Assembly (NCBI GenBank): GCA_016870275.1
Contig: VGBZ01000010.1
Coordinates: 1 to 64,000, forward strand
Reading direction: 5' to 3'
Length of the DNA: 64,000 bases
Origin: Actinomycetota bacterium
Lineage (GTDB): Bacteria; Actinomycetota; Acidimicrobiia; Acidimicrobiales; Microtrichaceae
Each line of letters begins with the position of its first letter. Positions within the stretch are counted from its first letter, which is position 1. The position numbers and the translations under genes are program-made. Positions 1 through 8,983 of the stretch are shown here, one piece after another. Below the pieces are notes generated by a model. It saw nothing but the letters and a program-made list of their open reading frames with translations. It was not told where the DNA came from and did not search any database.

Positions 1-1
1 C

Positions 2-1345
2 GCTGCCGTGGCCGCCGGGTGCGCCGTCGTGCCGTTGTGGCAGCGCTTCCTCGACTCCGGACCCGAGACCCTCATCGGCGGTGCCGTCGGCCTCGACGGA
101 TTCTCGCTGTTCGCCACCGTGGTGGTGTGTATCTCCGTGGTGTTCGCATCGCTGCTGTTGGCGGACTACCTGCAGCGGGAGTCGCTCGAATCACCCGAGT
201 GGTACGTGTTGATCCTGCTCTCGGCGTCCGGTGCAGTCACCATGGCCTCCGCTGATGATCTCATCGTGTTGTTCGTCGGGCTCGAGATCCTCTCCGTTGC
301 CGCATACGTGCTGACCGCAATGCACCGTCGCCGGATGTCTTCACAGGAGGCGGGCCTCAAGTACTTCGTGCTCGGAGCGTTCTCCTCTGCGTTCCTGTTG
401 TATGGAATTGCGCTCACCTACGGTGCCACCGGGTCGACCAACCTCGCAGAGATCCAAGGGTTCCTCTCCACTGATGTGGTCACCCAGAACGCACTGCTGC
501 TCGGCGGGTTGGCGTTGATGCTCGTCGGGTTCGGATTCAAGATCGCCGCCGTGCCGTTCCATGCCTGGGCCCCGGATGTCTACCAAGGCGCGCCGACCCC
601 GATCGCCGGTTACATGGCAGGCGCAGTGAAGGTCGGTGCGTTCGCAGCGCTCCTCCGGGTGTTCGTCGTGGCGTTCGGTCCGGCCTACGCCGGCGAGTGG
701 CGCCCGCTCGTGGCTGCACTGGCGGTGTTGAGCCTCGTCGTGGGTGCGTTCGGGGCGATCGCTCAGACCAACGTCAAGCGGATGCTGGCGTACTCCTCGA
801 TCAACCACGCCGGGTTCATCCTGCTCGGCGTGCTCGCAGCTTCGCCGGCGGGAACCGAGGCGGCGTTGTTCTACCTGCTGGCGTACACGTTCATGGCCGC
901 CGGGAGCTTTGCGGTGGTGACGGTCGTCGGACGCACCGGTGAGCACCACCAGTCGCTCGAGGACTACCGGGGTCTGGCGTCGTTGCGGCCGGGGCTGGCG
1001 CTCACGTTCGCCGTGCTCCTGTTGTCGCAGGCCGGTGTGCCGCTGACGGTCGGGTTCCTCGCCAAGCTCTACGTGGTCACCGCCGCGGTCGAGTCGGGCT
1101 TCGACTGGGTGGCCGTCGTGGCCATGCTGACCGCCGTCGTCTCGGCGTTCATGTACCTGCGGATCGTGGCGACGATGTACTTCGGTGAGGCACCGGAGGG
1201 CGCCACCCGTCTGCGCATCCCAGCTGCGACCGGTCTGGCGCTCGCACTGTCGCTCGTCGGCGTGATTGGACTCGGCATCGTCCCCGGACCCGTGAGCGAC
1301 TGGGCGAACGATGCCGTGGCTCAACTCGTCGTCGCCGCTCCCTGA
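2..1345 (+). CDS. nuoN: NADH-quinone oxidoreductase subunit N, 5' end cut by the window
   Basis: Membrane subunit N of respiratory complex I, an antiporter-like proton channel protein. The open frame runs through the left edge; a GTG at base 8 is in frame but is probably internal, because about 447 residues are visible where the family has roughly 480-500. The protein is hydrophobic almost throughout, with about 12 membrane segments. Family signatures seen are VGLEILSVAAYVL with its conserved membrane Glu near visible residue 92, GLKYFVLGAFSSA with a conserved Lys, and KRMLAYSSINHAGF. NuoN usually ends a nuo operon, and the palindrome at 1373-1426 just downstream fits the end of that operon. 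It is a housekeeping gene outside the glycan locus. Identity is firm; only the start is missing. Confidence 0.95.
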   Translation, partial: AAVAAGCAVVPLWQRFLDSGPETLIGGAVGLDGFSLFATVVVCISVVFASLLLADYLQRESLESPEWYVLILLSASGAVTMASADDLIVLFVGLEILSVAAYVLTAMHRRRMSSQEAGLKYFVLGAFSSAFLLYGIALTYGATGSTNLAEIQGFLSTDVVTQNALLLGGLALMLVGFGFKIAAVPFHAWAPDVYQGAPTPIAGYMAGAVKVGAFAALLRVFVVAFGPAYAGEWRPLVAALAVLSLVVGAFGAIAQTNVKRMLAYSSINHAGFILLGVLAASPAGTEAALFYLLAYTFMAAGSFAVVTVVGRTGEHHQSLEDYRGLASLRPGLALTFAVLLLSQAGVPLTVGFLAKLYVVTAAVESGFDWVAVVAMLTAVVSAFMYLRIVATMYFGEAPEGATRLRIPAATGLALALSLVGVIGLGIVPGPVSDWANDAVAQLVVAAP

Positions 1346-1372
1346 CCCCCCGTCGTCCCCCCCGTCGTCCCG

Positions 1373-1426
1373 CTGCTTTGTGGTGCGAGCTACAGGCATA
1401 TGCCTGTAGCTCGCACCACAAAGCAG
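1373..1426. terminator. Perfect 54-bp palindrome, likely bidirectional terminator or REP-like element
   Basis: Bases 1373-1399 and 1400-1426 are exact reverse complements: two 27-base arms with no spacer, centred on CATATG. Pairing stops at 1372/1427. It lies 28 bases after the nuoN stop and before the next gene. As RNA it would form a very long perfect hairpin with no U-tract, a form often inferred for actinobacterial terminators. A dispersed palindromic repeat or protein-binding site cannot be excluded from one copy. Confidence 0.75.
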
Positions 1427-1481
1427 GCGCGGGGTGGGGGAGTGCCGGTGCCGGCGGGTCGCCTCGGGGCAAGCTGGGGGT

Positions 1482-3137
1482 GTGAGCGTGTTCCATCCCG
1501 AGGATCGCCTCGAGGAGTCCGGTGGCGGCGACGGCGACGCCAACTCGACTCGGCCGCCCGTGTGGGTCGGAGCGATCTGCGGGATCGTGGCGGCGGGCGC
1601 AGGCCTGGCGATCGGGGAGCTGCTCGCCGGGGTGTGGGACCGGTGGCGGTCCCCGGTGGTGGTCGTCGGGGACCGCGTGATCGATGCGGTCCCGCCTGCG
1701 GTCAAGGACTGGGCCATCGACACGTTCGGGACCAGCGACAAGGTGGTGCTGATCGCCGGAACGCTGCTCATCATCACTGTCGTCGCCGCCCTCGCCGGGG
1801 TCTGGGCGGCCCGTGGTCGTTGGTTCGCTGCGGGCACCGCTGTGGTGGTGTTCGCCGGTGCTGGTGCTGTGGCGTCGCTCGGTCGGGGCAGTGCCGGGCC
1901 GGTGTCGGTCGTTCCGAGCGTGATCGCTGGTGTGGTCACGTTCGGAGTGCTGCGGCTGCTGGGTCCCCTCGCGGCCGCCGGCTGGGGCCCGGTACGAACG
2001 GAGTCGGCCGGAGCCGAGGCCGCCGCGGCACTCGCAGCGGACCGGGCCGTGTCGATGCGGGCACTGCAGGCCGACAGCCGGCGCCGATTCCTCGGGGTGT
2101 CCGCCGGTGTCGCTGGTGCGTCGGTGGCCGTGGCGGTCGCCGGGCGGTGGTTGCAGCGCCAGGCCGCCGTCACGGTCGACCGGCTCAAGGTGTTCCTGCC
2201 CCAGCCGGTGAGTCCGGCGCCTCCGGTTCCCCCCGCCGCTTCGGTCGGGGTCGATGGTGTGGGTCCGTTCGTGACGCCCACGGAGGACTTCTACCGGATC
2301 GACACGGCGCTCGTCGTACCGCAGATCGGCACCGACGACTGGACGTTGCAGATCACGGGTCGGGTCGATCGCCCGGTGACGCTCACCTACGACCAGCTCC
2401 TCGCTCGTCCGATGATCGAACGTGTCGTCACGATCGCCTGTGTCTCCAACGAGGTCGGTGGCGACCTGATCGGTACGGCCCGCTGGTTGGGGTGCCGTCT
2501 CGACGACCTGCTCGCCGAGGCCGGGGTCCAACCCGGAGCCGACCAGATCGTGGGGGTGTCGGTCGACGGGTTCACCGCCGGGTTCCCGACGGCTGTCCTC
2601 GACGGTCGCGACGCTCTGGTGGTCGTTGGTATGAACGGGGAACCGCTGACTGCCAAGCACGGGTTCCCTGCCCGCCTCGTCGTGCCGGGTCTGTACGGCT
2701 ACGTGTCGGCGACGAAGTGGCTGAGTGAGATCCGGCTCACTCGCTTCGACGAGTTCGAGGGCTACTGGATCCCGCGGGGATGGTCGGTCGAGGGACCGGT
2801 CCTCACCCAGTCCCGCATCGACGTCCCTCGGGTCGGGGCGACTGTCCCCGCCGGGTCACCCACGCCGGTGGCCGGAGTGGCCTGGTCGATGCTCGGCGAA
2901 GTCACCCGGGTCGAGGTGCAGGTCGATAACGGCGAGTGGCGGGAGGCCCGGCTCGGCGAGGCGTACTCCGAGTCGACCTGGAGGCAGTGGTCGCTGTCGT
3001 GGACGCCCGATCCGGGTGAGCACACGCTGCGGGTCCGGGCGACTGACGAAGCCGGCGAGACCCAGACCGCACAGGTCACCGATGTGGCCCCGGACGGCGC
3101 ACGCGGTTGGCACACGATCCGGGTGCGTGCCGACTGA
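1482..3137 (+). CDS. Membrane-anchored molybdopterin-dependent oxidoreductase (sulfite oxidase fold)
   Basis: Predicted oxidoreductase of the sulfite oxidase/YedY superfamily, probably facing the outside of the membrane. The first ~200 residues hold about four or five hydrophobic segments, and an arginine-rich stretch (DSRRRFLGVSAG) precedes another one near residues 200-215. The Mo-cofactor domain follows, with FYRIDTALVVPQI, TIACVSNEVGG (Cys320, the expected molybdenum-ligating Cys), KHGFPARLVVPGLYGY and WLSEI. The last ~100 residues resemble the Mo-co dimerisation domain (immunoglobulin-like). GTG at 1482 was chosen because it starts a natural N-terminus behind a G-rich site; GTG at 1434 is in frame but lies against the palindrome. 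The gene stands alone between nuoN and the glycan locus. The substrate cannot be told. Confidence 0.85.
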   Translation: MSVFHPEDRLEESGGGDGDANSTRPPVWVGAICGIVAAGAGLAIGELLAGVWDRWRSPVVVVGDRVIDAVPPAVKDWAIDTFGTSDKVVLIAGTLLIITVVAALAGVWAARGRWFAAGTAVVVFAGAGAVASLGRGSAGPVSVVPSVIAGVVTFGVLRLLGPLAAAGWGPVRTESAGAEAAAALAADRAVSMRALQADSRRRFLGVSAGVAGASVAVAVAGRWLQRQAAVTVDRLKVFLPQPVSPAPPVPPAASVGVDGVGPFVTPTEDFYRIDTALVVPQIGTDDWTLQITGRVDRPVTLTYDQLLARPMIERVVTIACVSNEVGGDLIGTARWLGCRLDDLLAEAGVQPGADQIVGVSVDGFTAGFPTAVLDGRDALVVVGMNGEPLTAKHGFPARLVVPGLYGYVSATKWLSEIRLTRFDEFEGYWIPRGWSVEGPVLTQSRIDVPRVGATVPAGSPTPVAGVAWSMLGEVTRVEVQVDNGEWREARLGEAYSESTWRQWSLSWTPDPGEHTLRVRATDEAGETQTAQVTDVAPDGARGWHTIRVRAD

Positions 3138-3180
3138 TCGTCACTCCCGAACGGTCCTCTCGTCCGGTTTCCACTGCCCG

Positions 3181-3240
3181 GTCGAGATGGGACCGGGCGA
3201 GACGGGACCGGTCGAGATGGGACCGGGCGAGACGGGACCA
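3181..3240. repeat. Tandem repeat, two 30-bp copies
   Basis: Bases 3181-3210 and 3211-3240 are identical except for the last base (g versus a). Each copy is built from two related 15-base halves, GTCGAGATGGGACCG and GGCGAGACGGGACCG. It fills most of the gap between two convergent genes (3137 and 3250). It may be a simple replication-slippage product; no dyad long enough for a terminator is visible in it. Confidence 0.8.
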
Positions 3241-3249
3241 GAGGCGGAC

Positions 3250-4533
3250 TCAGAGTGGTTTGACGTTCGGGCCGTGCAGCACCCGGCGGCAGTCGAGGAT
3301 GGGGATCTCAGCGCCTCCGATCAGGTCCCGGTCGAACCCGGCGTGGTCGACGAGATAGGCGATCGTGTCGGCCCGGTCGATGTCGGCCTGTCCGCCGGTC
3401 ACCAGGCTGATCCCCTCGGGCATGGTCGCCAGGTCGACGTGCGGGTCGGCCACCAGCACGTCGGCGCCGAGATCCAGCAGTTGGTCGATGATCGGACGTG
3501 TCGGCGTCTCCCTGGCGTCACCAGTGTTCGCCTTGTACGCCAAGCCGTAGAGCAGCACCAATGAGCCGCGTACCGCCTTTCCCTGATCGTTCAGTTGGTT
3601 CTGGATGCGGCGAACGACGTAGTCGGGCATGTGCTCGTTGACGTCGTTGGCCAACTCCACGAACCGGAACTTCTGTCCGAGCGAGCGCTCAACCTGCCAG
3701 CTCAGGTACGACGGATCGATCGGAAGGCAGTGGCCGCCGACGCCGGGGCCGGGAGTGAACCGCATGTAGCCGAATGGCTTCGTTGATGCAGCGTCGATCG
3801 CCTCCCACACATTGATTCCGAGATCGTGGGCGAAGATGGCGAGTTCGTTGACCAGCGCGATGTTGACGTGACGGAACGTGTTCTCGAGCAGCTTCGCCAT
3901 TTCGGCTTCCCGGGTGCCCGACACCGGCACGGTCTGGTCGACGAGGCGATCGAAGAACTCCTGGACGGCCTTGAGCGACGCCTCGTCGACCCCGGAGACG
4001 ACCTTCGGGGTGTTCTCGAGCCGCCACGTCGGGTTGCCAGGATCGATGCGCTCGGGGCTGTAGCCGAGGTGGAAGTCAGCGCCCGCCCGCAGGCCGGACC
4101 CGTCCTCGAGCAGCGGAGCGACGAGTTCCTCGGTGGTTCCCGGGTAGGTGGTGGATTCGAGGATGACCGTGCAGCCCTCTCGGACGTGCGGGGCTAGCGT
4201 CGTCGCAGCCGACTCGATGAAGCTCAGGTCGGGAGCGCCTTCGGCCATGGGCGTGGGTACCGAGACCACCGCCACGTCAAAGTGGGCGATGTCGATCGGA
4301 TTGATCGTCGCCCGGTACCGGTCGGCACGCAATGCCGCCTCGAGTTGATCATCCGTGATGTCCTCCACCGGCGAGCGGCCAGCGTTCAACATGTTGCACT
4401 TGCGCTCGTCGACTTCGAATCCGATCACATCGAACCCGGCGTCGACTGCACGCATGGCCACCGGCAGGCCCACGTAGCCCTGCCCGATCACCACGACACG
4501 TCCCTCAACTCGACCAGTCACGTCGCCCCACAC
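3250..4533 (-). CDS. wbpA: UDP-N-acetylglucosamine 6-dehydrogenase (WbpA-like)
   Basis: Cytoplasmic nucleotide-sugar dehydrogenase that oxidises C6 of a UDP-HexNAc to the uronic acid in two NAD+-dependent steps. The Rossmann motif VVVIGQGYVGLP is near the N-terminus. The catalytic Cys lies in GPGVGGHCLPIDP and is residue 269 from the chosen start, as in family members. LGYSPERIDPGN and NTPKVVSG are typical of the WbpA/WecC branch. GTG at 4533 was chosen for a GAGAGGAC site eight bases upstream; GTG at 4566 would add 11 residues. It lies 85 bases downstream of the epimerase gene on the same strand. With the WbpB-D fusion (10142-11728) and WbpE (11773-12885) it would start the UDP-2,3-diacetamido-uronate pathway. 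WbpA versus WecC substrate is inferred from that context. Confidence 0.85.
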   Translation of the reverse strand: MWGDVTGRVEGRVVVIGQGYVGLPVAMRAVDAGFDVIGFEVDERKCNMLNAGRSPVEDITDDQLEAALRADRYRATINPIDIAHFDVAVVSVPTPMAEGAPDLSFIESAATTLAPHVREGCTVILESTTYPGTTEELVAPLLEDGSGLRAGADFHLGYSPERIDPGNPTWRLENTPKVVSGVDEASLKAVQEFFDRLVDQTVPVSGTREAEMAKLLENTFRHVNIALVNELAIFAHDLGINVWEAIDAASTKPFGYMRFTPGPGVGGHCLPIDPSYLSWQVERSLGQKFRFVELANDVNEHMPDYVVRRIQNQLNDQGKAVRGSLVLLYGLAYKANTGDARETPTRPIIDQLLDLGADVLVADPHVDLATMPEGISLVTGGQADIDRADTIAYLVDHAGFDRDLIGGAEIPILDCRRVLHGPNVKPL

Positions 4534-4618
4534 GCTTCGGTCCTCTCTCTCGGTGGACGATACCACTGGGCCCCCTTGCCAGTCCGATGATTCGTGCGAC
4601 TGCCCGCTCGGGCCGAGT

Positions 4619-5578
4619 TCAGCCGATCGTCGCCATCTCGAGCAGATCCGGTCGTGACCGGAACCACTCGATGGTCAGCTTGAGGCCCGCCTCGAGGGAC
4701 ACTGGGGTCACGTCGGGAAAAAGGGTCACGAGCTTGGTGTTGTCGGCCTGCGTGTGGCGCATGTCCCCTTGACGGGGTTCCACGTGCTCCACGGCGAGCG
4801 ATGTGCCGAGCAGTCGCTCCATGTGGGTTATCAGTTCCAGCAGGTTGGTCCGGCTGCCGTACGCCAAGTTGACCGGACCCGGATCGGTCACGCTGCGCAC
4901 GGCGGCAATGGTCAGGACCTCGCAGACGGTGTCCACGAATGTGAAGTCCCGCGATTGTTCTCCATCGCCGTGCACCGGCAGCGGGCGGCCCTCCATGGCT
5001 GCGGCGAGGAACGCCGGCACCACCGACGAGTAGGCGTGCCGGGGCGGCTGCAGCGGTCCGAACACGTTGAAGAATCGGAACGCCAACGTTGGCAGCCCGT
5101 AGCTGGACTGCCAGGCGAGGGCGTAGGACTCGGTGGCGAGCTTGGAGGCTGCGTAGGGGCTGAGCGGCTGGCACGCCAGATCCTCCGACTTCGGCAGGGT
5201 CAGGTTCCCTCCGTAGACCGACGACGACGAAGCCACGATCACCTGCACCCCGCCGGCTCTGCGGGCGGCCTCGAGGATCTCCATGGTCCCGGTGGCGTTC
5301 GCCTCGTGCGACGGCACCGGATCGGCCACCGACCTCGGCACCGATGGCCGAGCTGCGAGGTGGATCACTGAGTCGGCCCCGGAGAAGCACTCGTCCAGAC
5401 AGTCTGGGTCGAGGATGGAGCCCTCGACGAGGACGGCCTCGGTGCCGTCGAGGTTGGACCGGAAACCTGTGGCGAGATTGTCGAGCGCCACGATCTCGCT
5501 GACCTGGTCCGTACTGCTGAGCCAACGGCAGAGGTTTCCGCCGATGAACCCGGCTCCGCCTGTCACGACGATCTTCAT
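4619..5578 (-). CDS. NAD-dependent sugar-nucleotide 4-epimerase (WbpP/GalE-like)
   Basis: Extended short-chain dehydrogenase of 319 residues, likely a UDP-HexNAc or UDP-hexose 4-epimerase in the cytoplasm. It shows the N-terminal NAD motif TGGAGFIG, the Ser in VIVASSSSVYGG, the catalytic YAASK (YxxxK), and FRFFNVFGPLQPP, which is typical of WbpP-type enzymes. ATG at 5578 was chosen because GGAGG lies eight bases upstream; an in-frame GTG 15 bases earlier would overlap that site. It is the first gene of a two-gene minus-strand unit with the 6-dehydrogenase and is divergent from the CapD-like gene at 5886. Exact substrate is not decided by sequence; a 4,6-dehydratase is less likely because the protein matches epimerases in length and in the FNVFGP region. 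Confidence 0.85.
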   Translation of the reverse strand: MKIVVTGGAGFIGGNLCRWLSSTDQVSEIVALDNLATGFRSNLDGTEAVLVEGSILDPDCLDECFSGADSVIHLAARPSVPRSVADPVPSHEANATGTMEILEAARRAGGVQVIVASSSSVYGGNLTLPKSEDLACQPLSPYAASKLATESYALAWQSSYGLPTLAFRFFNVFGPLQPPRHAYSSVVPAFLAAAMEGRPLPVHGDGEQSRDFTFVDTVCEVLTIAAVRSVTDPGPVNLAYGSRTNLLELITHMERLLGTSLAVEHVEPRQGDMRHTQADNTKLVTLFPDVTPVSLEAGLKLTIEWFRSRPDLLEMATIG

Positions 5579-5885
5579 GAGCGCAACCTCCACGAATGCA
5601 CAACGAGCACGATACCCAGTCCTCGCCGTAACCGGCGCTCGTGTGAAGCTTTGTGGTCACTCGAGGGTGGGATTGCCCAGCTTCATTCCGATCAACTGCA
5701 CGCATGATGTGTGGACCGGTCGCCGTGCGGCGCCGGCTCACGACGGAGGTGCGAGTGACGGCGAACTCACTCAGGCGATCGCCGCATCCGGCGTTCCTCC
5801 CGGTGGAGTCCGTACCGGGTTCATTTGTGGACCCGTGTCGAATCTGGTTCAATCATGGCGGCGTTTCGAGGGGGTAGCGGGGCTC
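5579..5885. promoter_or_regulatory. 307-bp divergent intergenic region with candidate promoters
   Basis: No gene is visible here. On the plus strand TTGTGG (5825-5830), a 17-base spacer and TTCAAT (5848-5853) could serve the CapD-like gene at 5886. On the minus strand TATCGT (5614-5609) lies about 31 bases before the epimerase ATG. Both are weak matches and neither is tested. Confidence 0.3.
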
Positions 5886-7754
5886 ATGCGTGGAGAAATC
5901 GGCAAGCGGTTCGGGGCGGTGTTGATTCGTCGCCGATTCTTGATCCAGGTGGCCATCGACTCGTGTGCATGGGCGCTCGGCCTGAGTTGTGCCGCACTGT
6001 TTCGGTTCGATCTGGTGTTTCGGGACGTTCCATGGCGGTCTGTGGCGATCTTCGCAGCGCTCGCTGCGGTCCTCTACACCGTCCTCGGGTTTCGCTGCGG
6101 CCTGTTCGTCCACCGATGGGCATACGGGACGTTCGAGGAACTCGCTGCGGTGGTGAAGGCGACTGCTCTGACCACGTTGGCCGTGGTCGTACTCGCTCTC
6201 GCTGTGCCAGTCGACGGCCGGGTTCTCCCGGTGAGCGTCGCTGTGAGTTCCGCCTTCCTCGCACTGGGGTTCATGTCGGCGGCCCGCTTCATTTGGCGCA
6301 TCCGCATGGACCGATTGCGACGGGCCGGACCTGATCGCGAACCGATCGTGATCATCGGGGCTGGAGAAGCCGGCCGCAGGATCGTCCTGTCGATGCTTCG
6401 TTCTGGCCCGTACGAGCCCGTCGCACTGCTCGATGACAACCCTGATCTTCGGAACCTCCGGGTCAAGGGCGTGCCCGTGCTCGGAACCTCCGACGATTTC
6501 GCTACCGTCACCAAGCTCACCGGAGCGCGCAAGGTGCTCATTGCGATTCCGTCGGCTTCCGGGGAGGTTCTCCGGTCGATCACGGCTCGAACGGACCGTG
6601 TCGACACCGAGGTCTTCGTCCTGCCGGCGGTGCACGACCTCATCGGCGCAGTGGGAATCGGCGACATTCGGCCCATCGAGGCGGAGGATCTCCTCGGCCG
6701 TCGTGAGTTGAACCTGAACGTCTCGCAGGTGGCCGACTACCTCACCGGACGTCGGGTCCTCGTCACGGGCGCAGGAGGATCGATCGGGTCGGAGTTGTGT
6801 CGGCAGATCAGCCGTTTCGCTCCGGCGGAGCTGGTCATGCTCGATCGAGATGAGTCTGCTCTCCAGGATGTTCAGTTGTCGATCGAGGGGCGGGGTCTCC
6901 TCGACTCCCGCAACATTGTTGTCGGGTGCATTCGAGACCGACAGCGAATGGACGAGGTGTTCGCCGAGCATCGGCCCGAGGTCGTGTTCCACGCTGCAGC
7001 GCTGAAGCACCTTCCGCTTCTGGAGATGCATCCCGAGGAGGGATGGAAGACCAATGTGTGGGGGACCCAGAACCTGCTGAGCCTGTCGGGGAGATACGAG
7101 GTCCAGCGATTCGTCAACATCTCGACGGACAAGGCCGCCGCCCCGACGTCCGTACTCGGTCTGACCAAGCGCTTCGCCGAGCGGCTCACAGCTCAGGCGG
7201 CGATCGACTATTCCGGCACGTACCTGAGCGTTCGGTTCGGCAACGTGCTCGGAAGTCGTGGGTCCGTCATTCCCCTCTTCCGAGCTCAGATTGCAGCGGG
7301 AGGTCCAGTGACGGTGACGGACCCGGAGGTGACGCGCTTCCTCATGACGATCCCTGAGGCCTGCGAGCTCGTGGTGCAGGCAGGGGCACTCGAACACAAC
7401 GGTCGGGTGCTCATCTTGGACATGGGAGAACCAGTTCGAATCGATGATCTGGCTCGACGACTGATCGCTGACTCTCCGCGCAAGGTTTCGATCGTCTACA
7501 CCGGCCTCCGACCGGGCGAGAAGCTTCACGAGGTTCTGACCGGGAGCGAGGAGGACCCGATCGCATCGGGGCATCCGTTGATCTCTGCGGTCGACGTCCC
7601 GCCGATGTCCGCTCGGGCCGCAGAGCTTGTCGATCCTCGAGAGCTCAGCGTTGTCGTCGATCTGCGCGTTCCCGGCAGCGACAGTGGTGCGGATTCGGCA
7701 CCAACGACTCCGGCAGGGGACCCTGCACGGGTCGGTCACGAATTGCCTGACTAG
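5886..7754 (+). CDS. CapD/PglF-like membrane UDP-sugar 4,6-dehydratase
   Basis: Membrane protein of 622 residues that should convert UDP-GlcNAc to a 4-keto-6-deoxy sugar, the first step to bacillosamine-type or other 6-deoxy amino sugars. Four N-terminal membrane segments (about residues 15-125) are followed by a CoA-binding-like Rossmann domain (VIIGAGEAGRR) and a C-terminal polysaccharide-synthesis short-chain dehydrogenase domain with GAGGSIGSELCRQ near residue 295 and STDKAAAPTSVLGLTKR. The Lys of YxxxK is present, but the Tyr/Met position is Leu. ATG at 5886 follows a G-rich site and removes a long spurious upstream extension. The DegT aminotransferase at 50719-51882 and the acetyltransferase at 42543-43559 could take the product to a 4-acetamido sugar. 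That link is inferred. Confidence 0.88.
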   Translation: MRGEIGKRFGAVLIRRRFLIQVAIDSCAWALGLSCAALFRFDLVFRDVPWRSVAIFAALAAVLYTVLGFRCGLFVHRWAYGTFEELAAVVKATALTTLAVVVLALAVPVDGRVLPVSVAVSSAFLALGFMSAARFIWRIRMDRLRRAGPDREPIVIIGAGEAGRRIVLSMLRSGPYEPVALLDDNPDLRNLRVKGVPVLGTSDDFATVTKLTGARKVLIAIPSASGEVLRSITARTDRVDTEVFVLPAVHDLIGAVGIGDIRPIEAEDLLGRRELNLNVSQVADYLTGRRVLVTGAGGSIGSELCRQISRFAPAELVMLDRDESALQDVQLSIEGRGLLDSRNIVVGCIRDRQRMDEVFAEHRPEVVFHAAALKHLPLLEMHPEEGWKTNVWGTQNLLSLSGRYEVQRFVNISTDKAAAPTSVLGLTKRFAERLTAQAAIDYSGTYLSVRFGNVLGSRGSVIPLFRAQIAAGGPVTVTDPEVTRFLMTIPEACELVVQAGALEHNGRVLILDMGEPVRIDDLARRLIADSPRKVSIVYTGLRPGEKLHEVLTGSEEDPIASGHPLISAVDVPPMSARAAELVDPRELSVVVDLRVPGSDSGADSAPTTPAGDPARVGHELPD

Positions 7755-7813
7755 TCGAGCGCCTCGTTCGGCGTTCCTCCGTGAGGTCCAGTGCTGGCTG
7801 GCACAATCAGGGT

Positions 7814-8983
7814 GTGAGCGTCTCCTCCGTCCGGTTCATCGGACACGATGCGTCGAGGACTGGTGCTCCAGCGTCGTTGCTCGAGTTCCTCAGGTGGATG
7901 AAGCACTCGGTCTCCGCAGTCGAGACGTCGACAGTCCTCCTCGGAGGAGGGCCTCTTCTCGACGAGTTCGAGGCGTTGGGCCCGACGTCGGTGGCCGGAG
8001 GATTCCGGCGGTTCGCTCGGCGAGTCCCGGACCTCATCGACGGATTCGCATCATCACGAGTGACTGAGGGCGCTTCCCACCTCGTGTCCCGCTCAGCGCG
8101 GTGGTCGAGAGATGAAGTGGATGTAGAGGTCGTCAACACTCTCGCCGGCCTCGATGGGACAGCAGGCCGTTGCGGCCGCCGAGTCGTGATCGTCCACGAG
8201 CTCGACGGCGTGGCGGATCGTGTCCTGCCTTCGGGTTCACGTCGAACGCATGCAGCTGCCTCGGTGGACCACTGGCTCGCTGCTGGTCCAGCAGTTCGGT
8301 CGATGCTGGTCGATCGGTGGGGGATCGATCCGACTCGGGTCACGGAGGTGCCTGAGATCATCAGCCCCTACGAAGTCGCCGAGTCATCTCTTCGGTTGTG
8401 CCGGCAGCGATCCGGCACAACCGGTGGGCGTCCGCTCGTCGTGTCCTGTGGTGAAGCCTCAACTCGAAAGGGAAGCGACAGGTTCATCGACCTACTGCGA
8501 TGTCTCGGGCGCCACGAGCAGCCACCGGTTGGAGTCTGGGTCGGGGGTTCCACCACGACGGTGGGGTGGCGTGAGTTGGAGTTCGACCGTCGGGCTGCAG
8601 GACTCGGTGATCGCTGTGTCGTGCTCGAGACGACCGACGACGCCCGAGCCTGGATTGCCGCAGCTGACGTGGTCGTCTCGACCGCACGTGAGGACCCGTA
8701 CCCGCTCGTGGTACTGGAGGCTGCCTCCTCGGGTCGGGCCGTTGTGGCGATGGACTCCGGTGGGGTGCGTTCGATGCTCGAGCGGGCCGGCCACGGCGAC
8801 CTCGTCGTCGCTCAGGGTGACGTGCTCGGGATGGCTGACATCGTGGGCGGTCTCATCGATGATCCAGATCGCCGCGCAGGGGTCGGAGGTCACTTGGCGG
8901 AGACGCTCGGTAGTTCGCACCTGCCGGACGAAGTCGCACCCCTGTGGTGGTCGGCCATCACCGACCTCGAGGGGGTCACGTGA
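7814..8983 (+). CDS. Glycosyltransferase family 4-like protein
   Basis: Predicted GT-B glycosyltransferase of 389 residues acting on a lipid-linked glycan at the cytoplasmic membrane face. The N-terminus (GHDASRTGAPASLLEFLRWM) matches the 'group 1' pattern in which a Gly/Ala loop binds the acceptor or UDP-sugar. The C-terminal half has CGEASTRKGSDRFIDL and the EX7E motif in TAREDPYPLVVLEAASSG. GTG at 7814 gives this natural N-terminus. The next gene begins inside its stop codon (GTGA overlap), so the two glycosyltransferases are translationally coupled. Donor and acceptor sugars cannot be assigned from sequence. Confidence 0.85.
   Translation: MSVSSVRFIGHDASRTGAPASLLEFLRWMKHSVSAVETSTVLLGGGPLLDEFEALGPTSVAGGFRRFARRVPDLIDGFASSRVTEGASHLVSRSARWSRDEVDVEVVNTLAGLDGTAGRCGRRVVIVHELDGVADRVLPSGSRRTHAAASVDHWLAAGPAVRSMLVDRWGIDPTRVTEVPEIISPYEVAESSLRLCRQRSGTTGGRPLVVSCGEASTRKGSDRFIDLLRCLGRHEQPPVGVWVGGSTTTVGWRELEFDRRAAGLGDRCVVLETTDDARAWIAAADVVVSTAREDPYPLVVLEAASSGRAVVAMDSGGVRSMLERAGHGDLVVAQGDVLGMADIVGGLIDDPDRRAGVGGHLAETLGSSHLPDEVAPLWWSAITDLEGVT

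Noticed and set aside
341-2281. 646-codon open frame on the minus strand opposite nuoN and the molybdopterin gene
   Set aside because: Low-complexity Thr/Arg/Pro-rich product with no motifs, opposite two recognised genes; an effect of high GC.
2993-3240. Short CRISPR array at the 30-bp repeats
   Set aside because: The two copies are directly adjacent with no spacer and no cas genes lie in the window.
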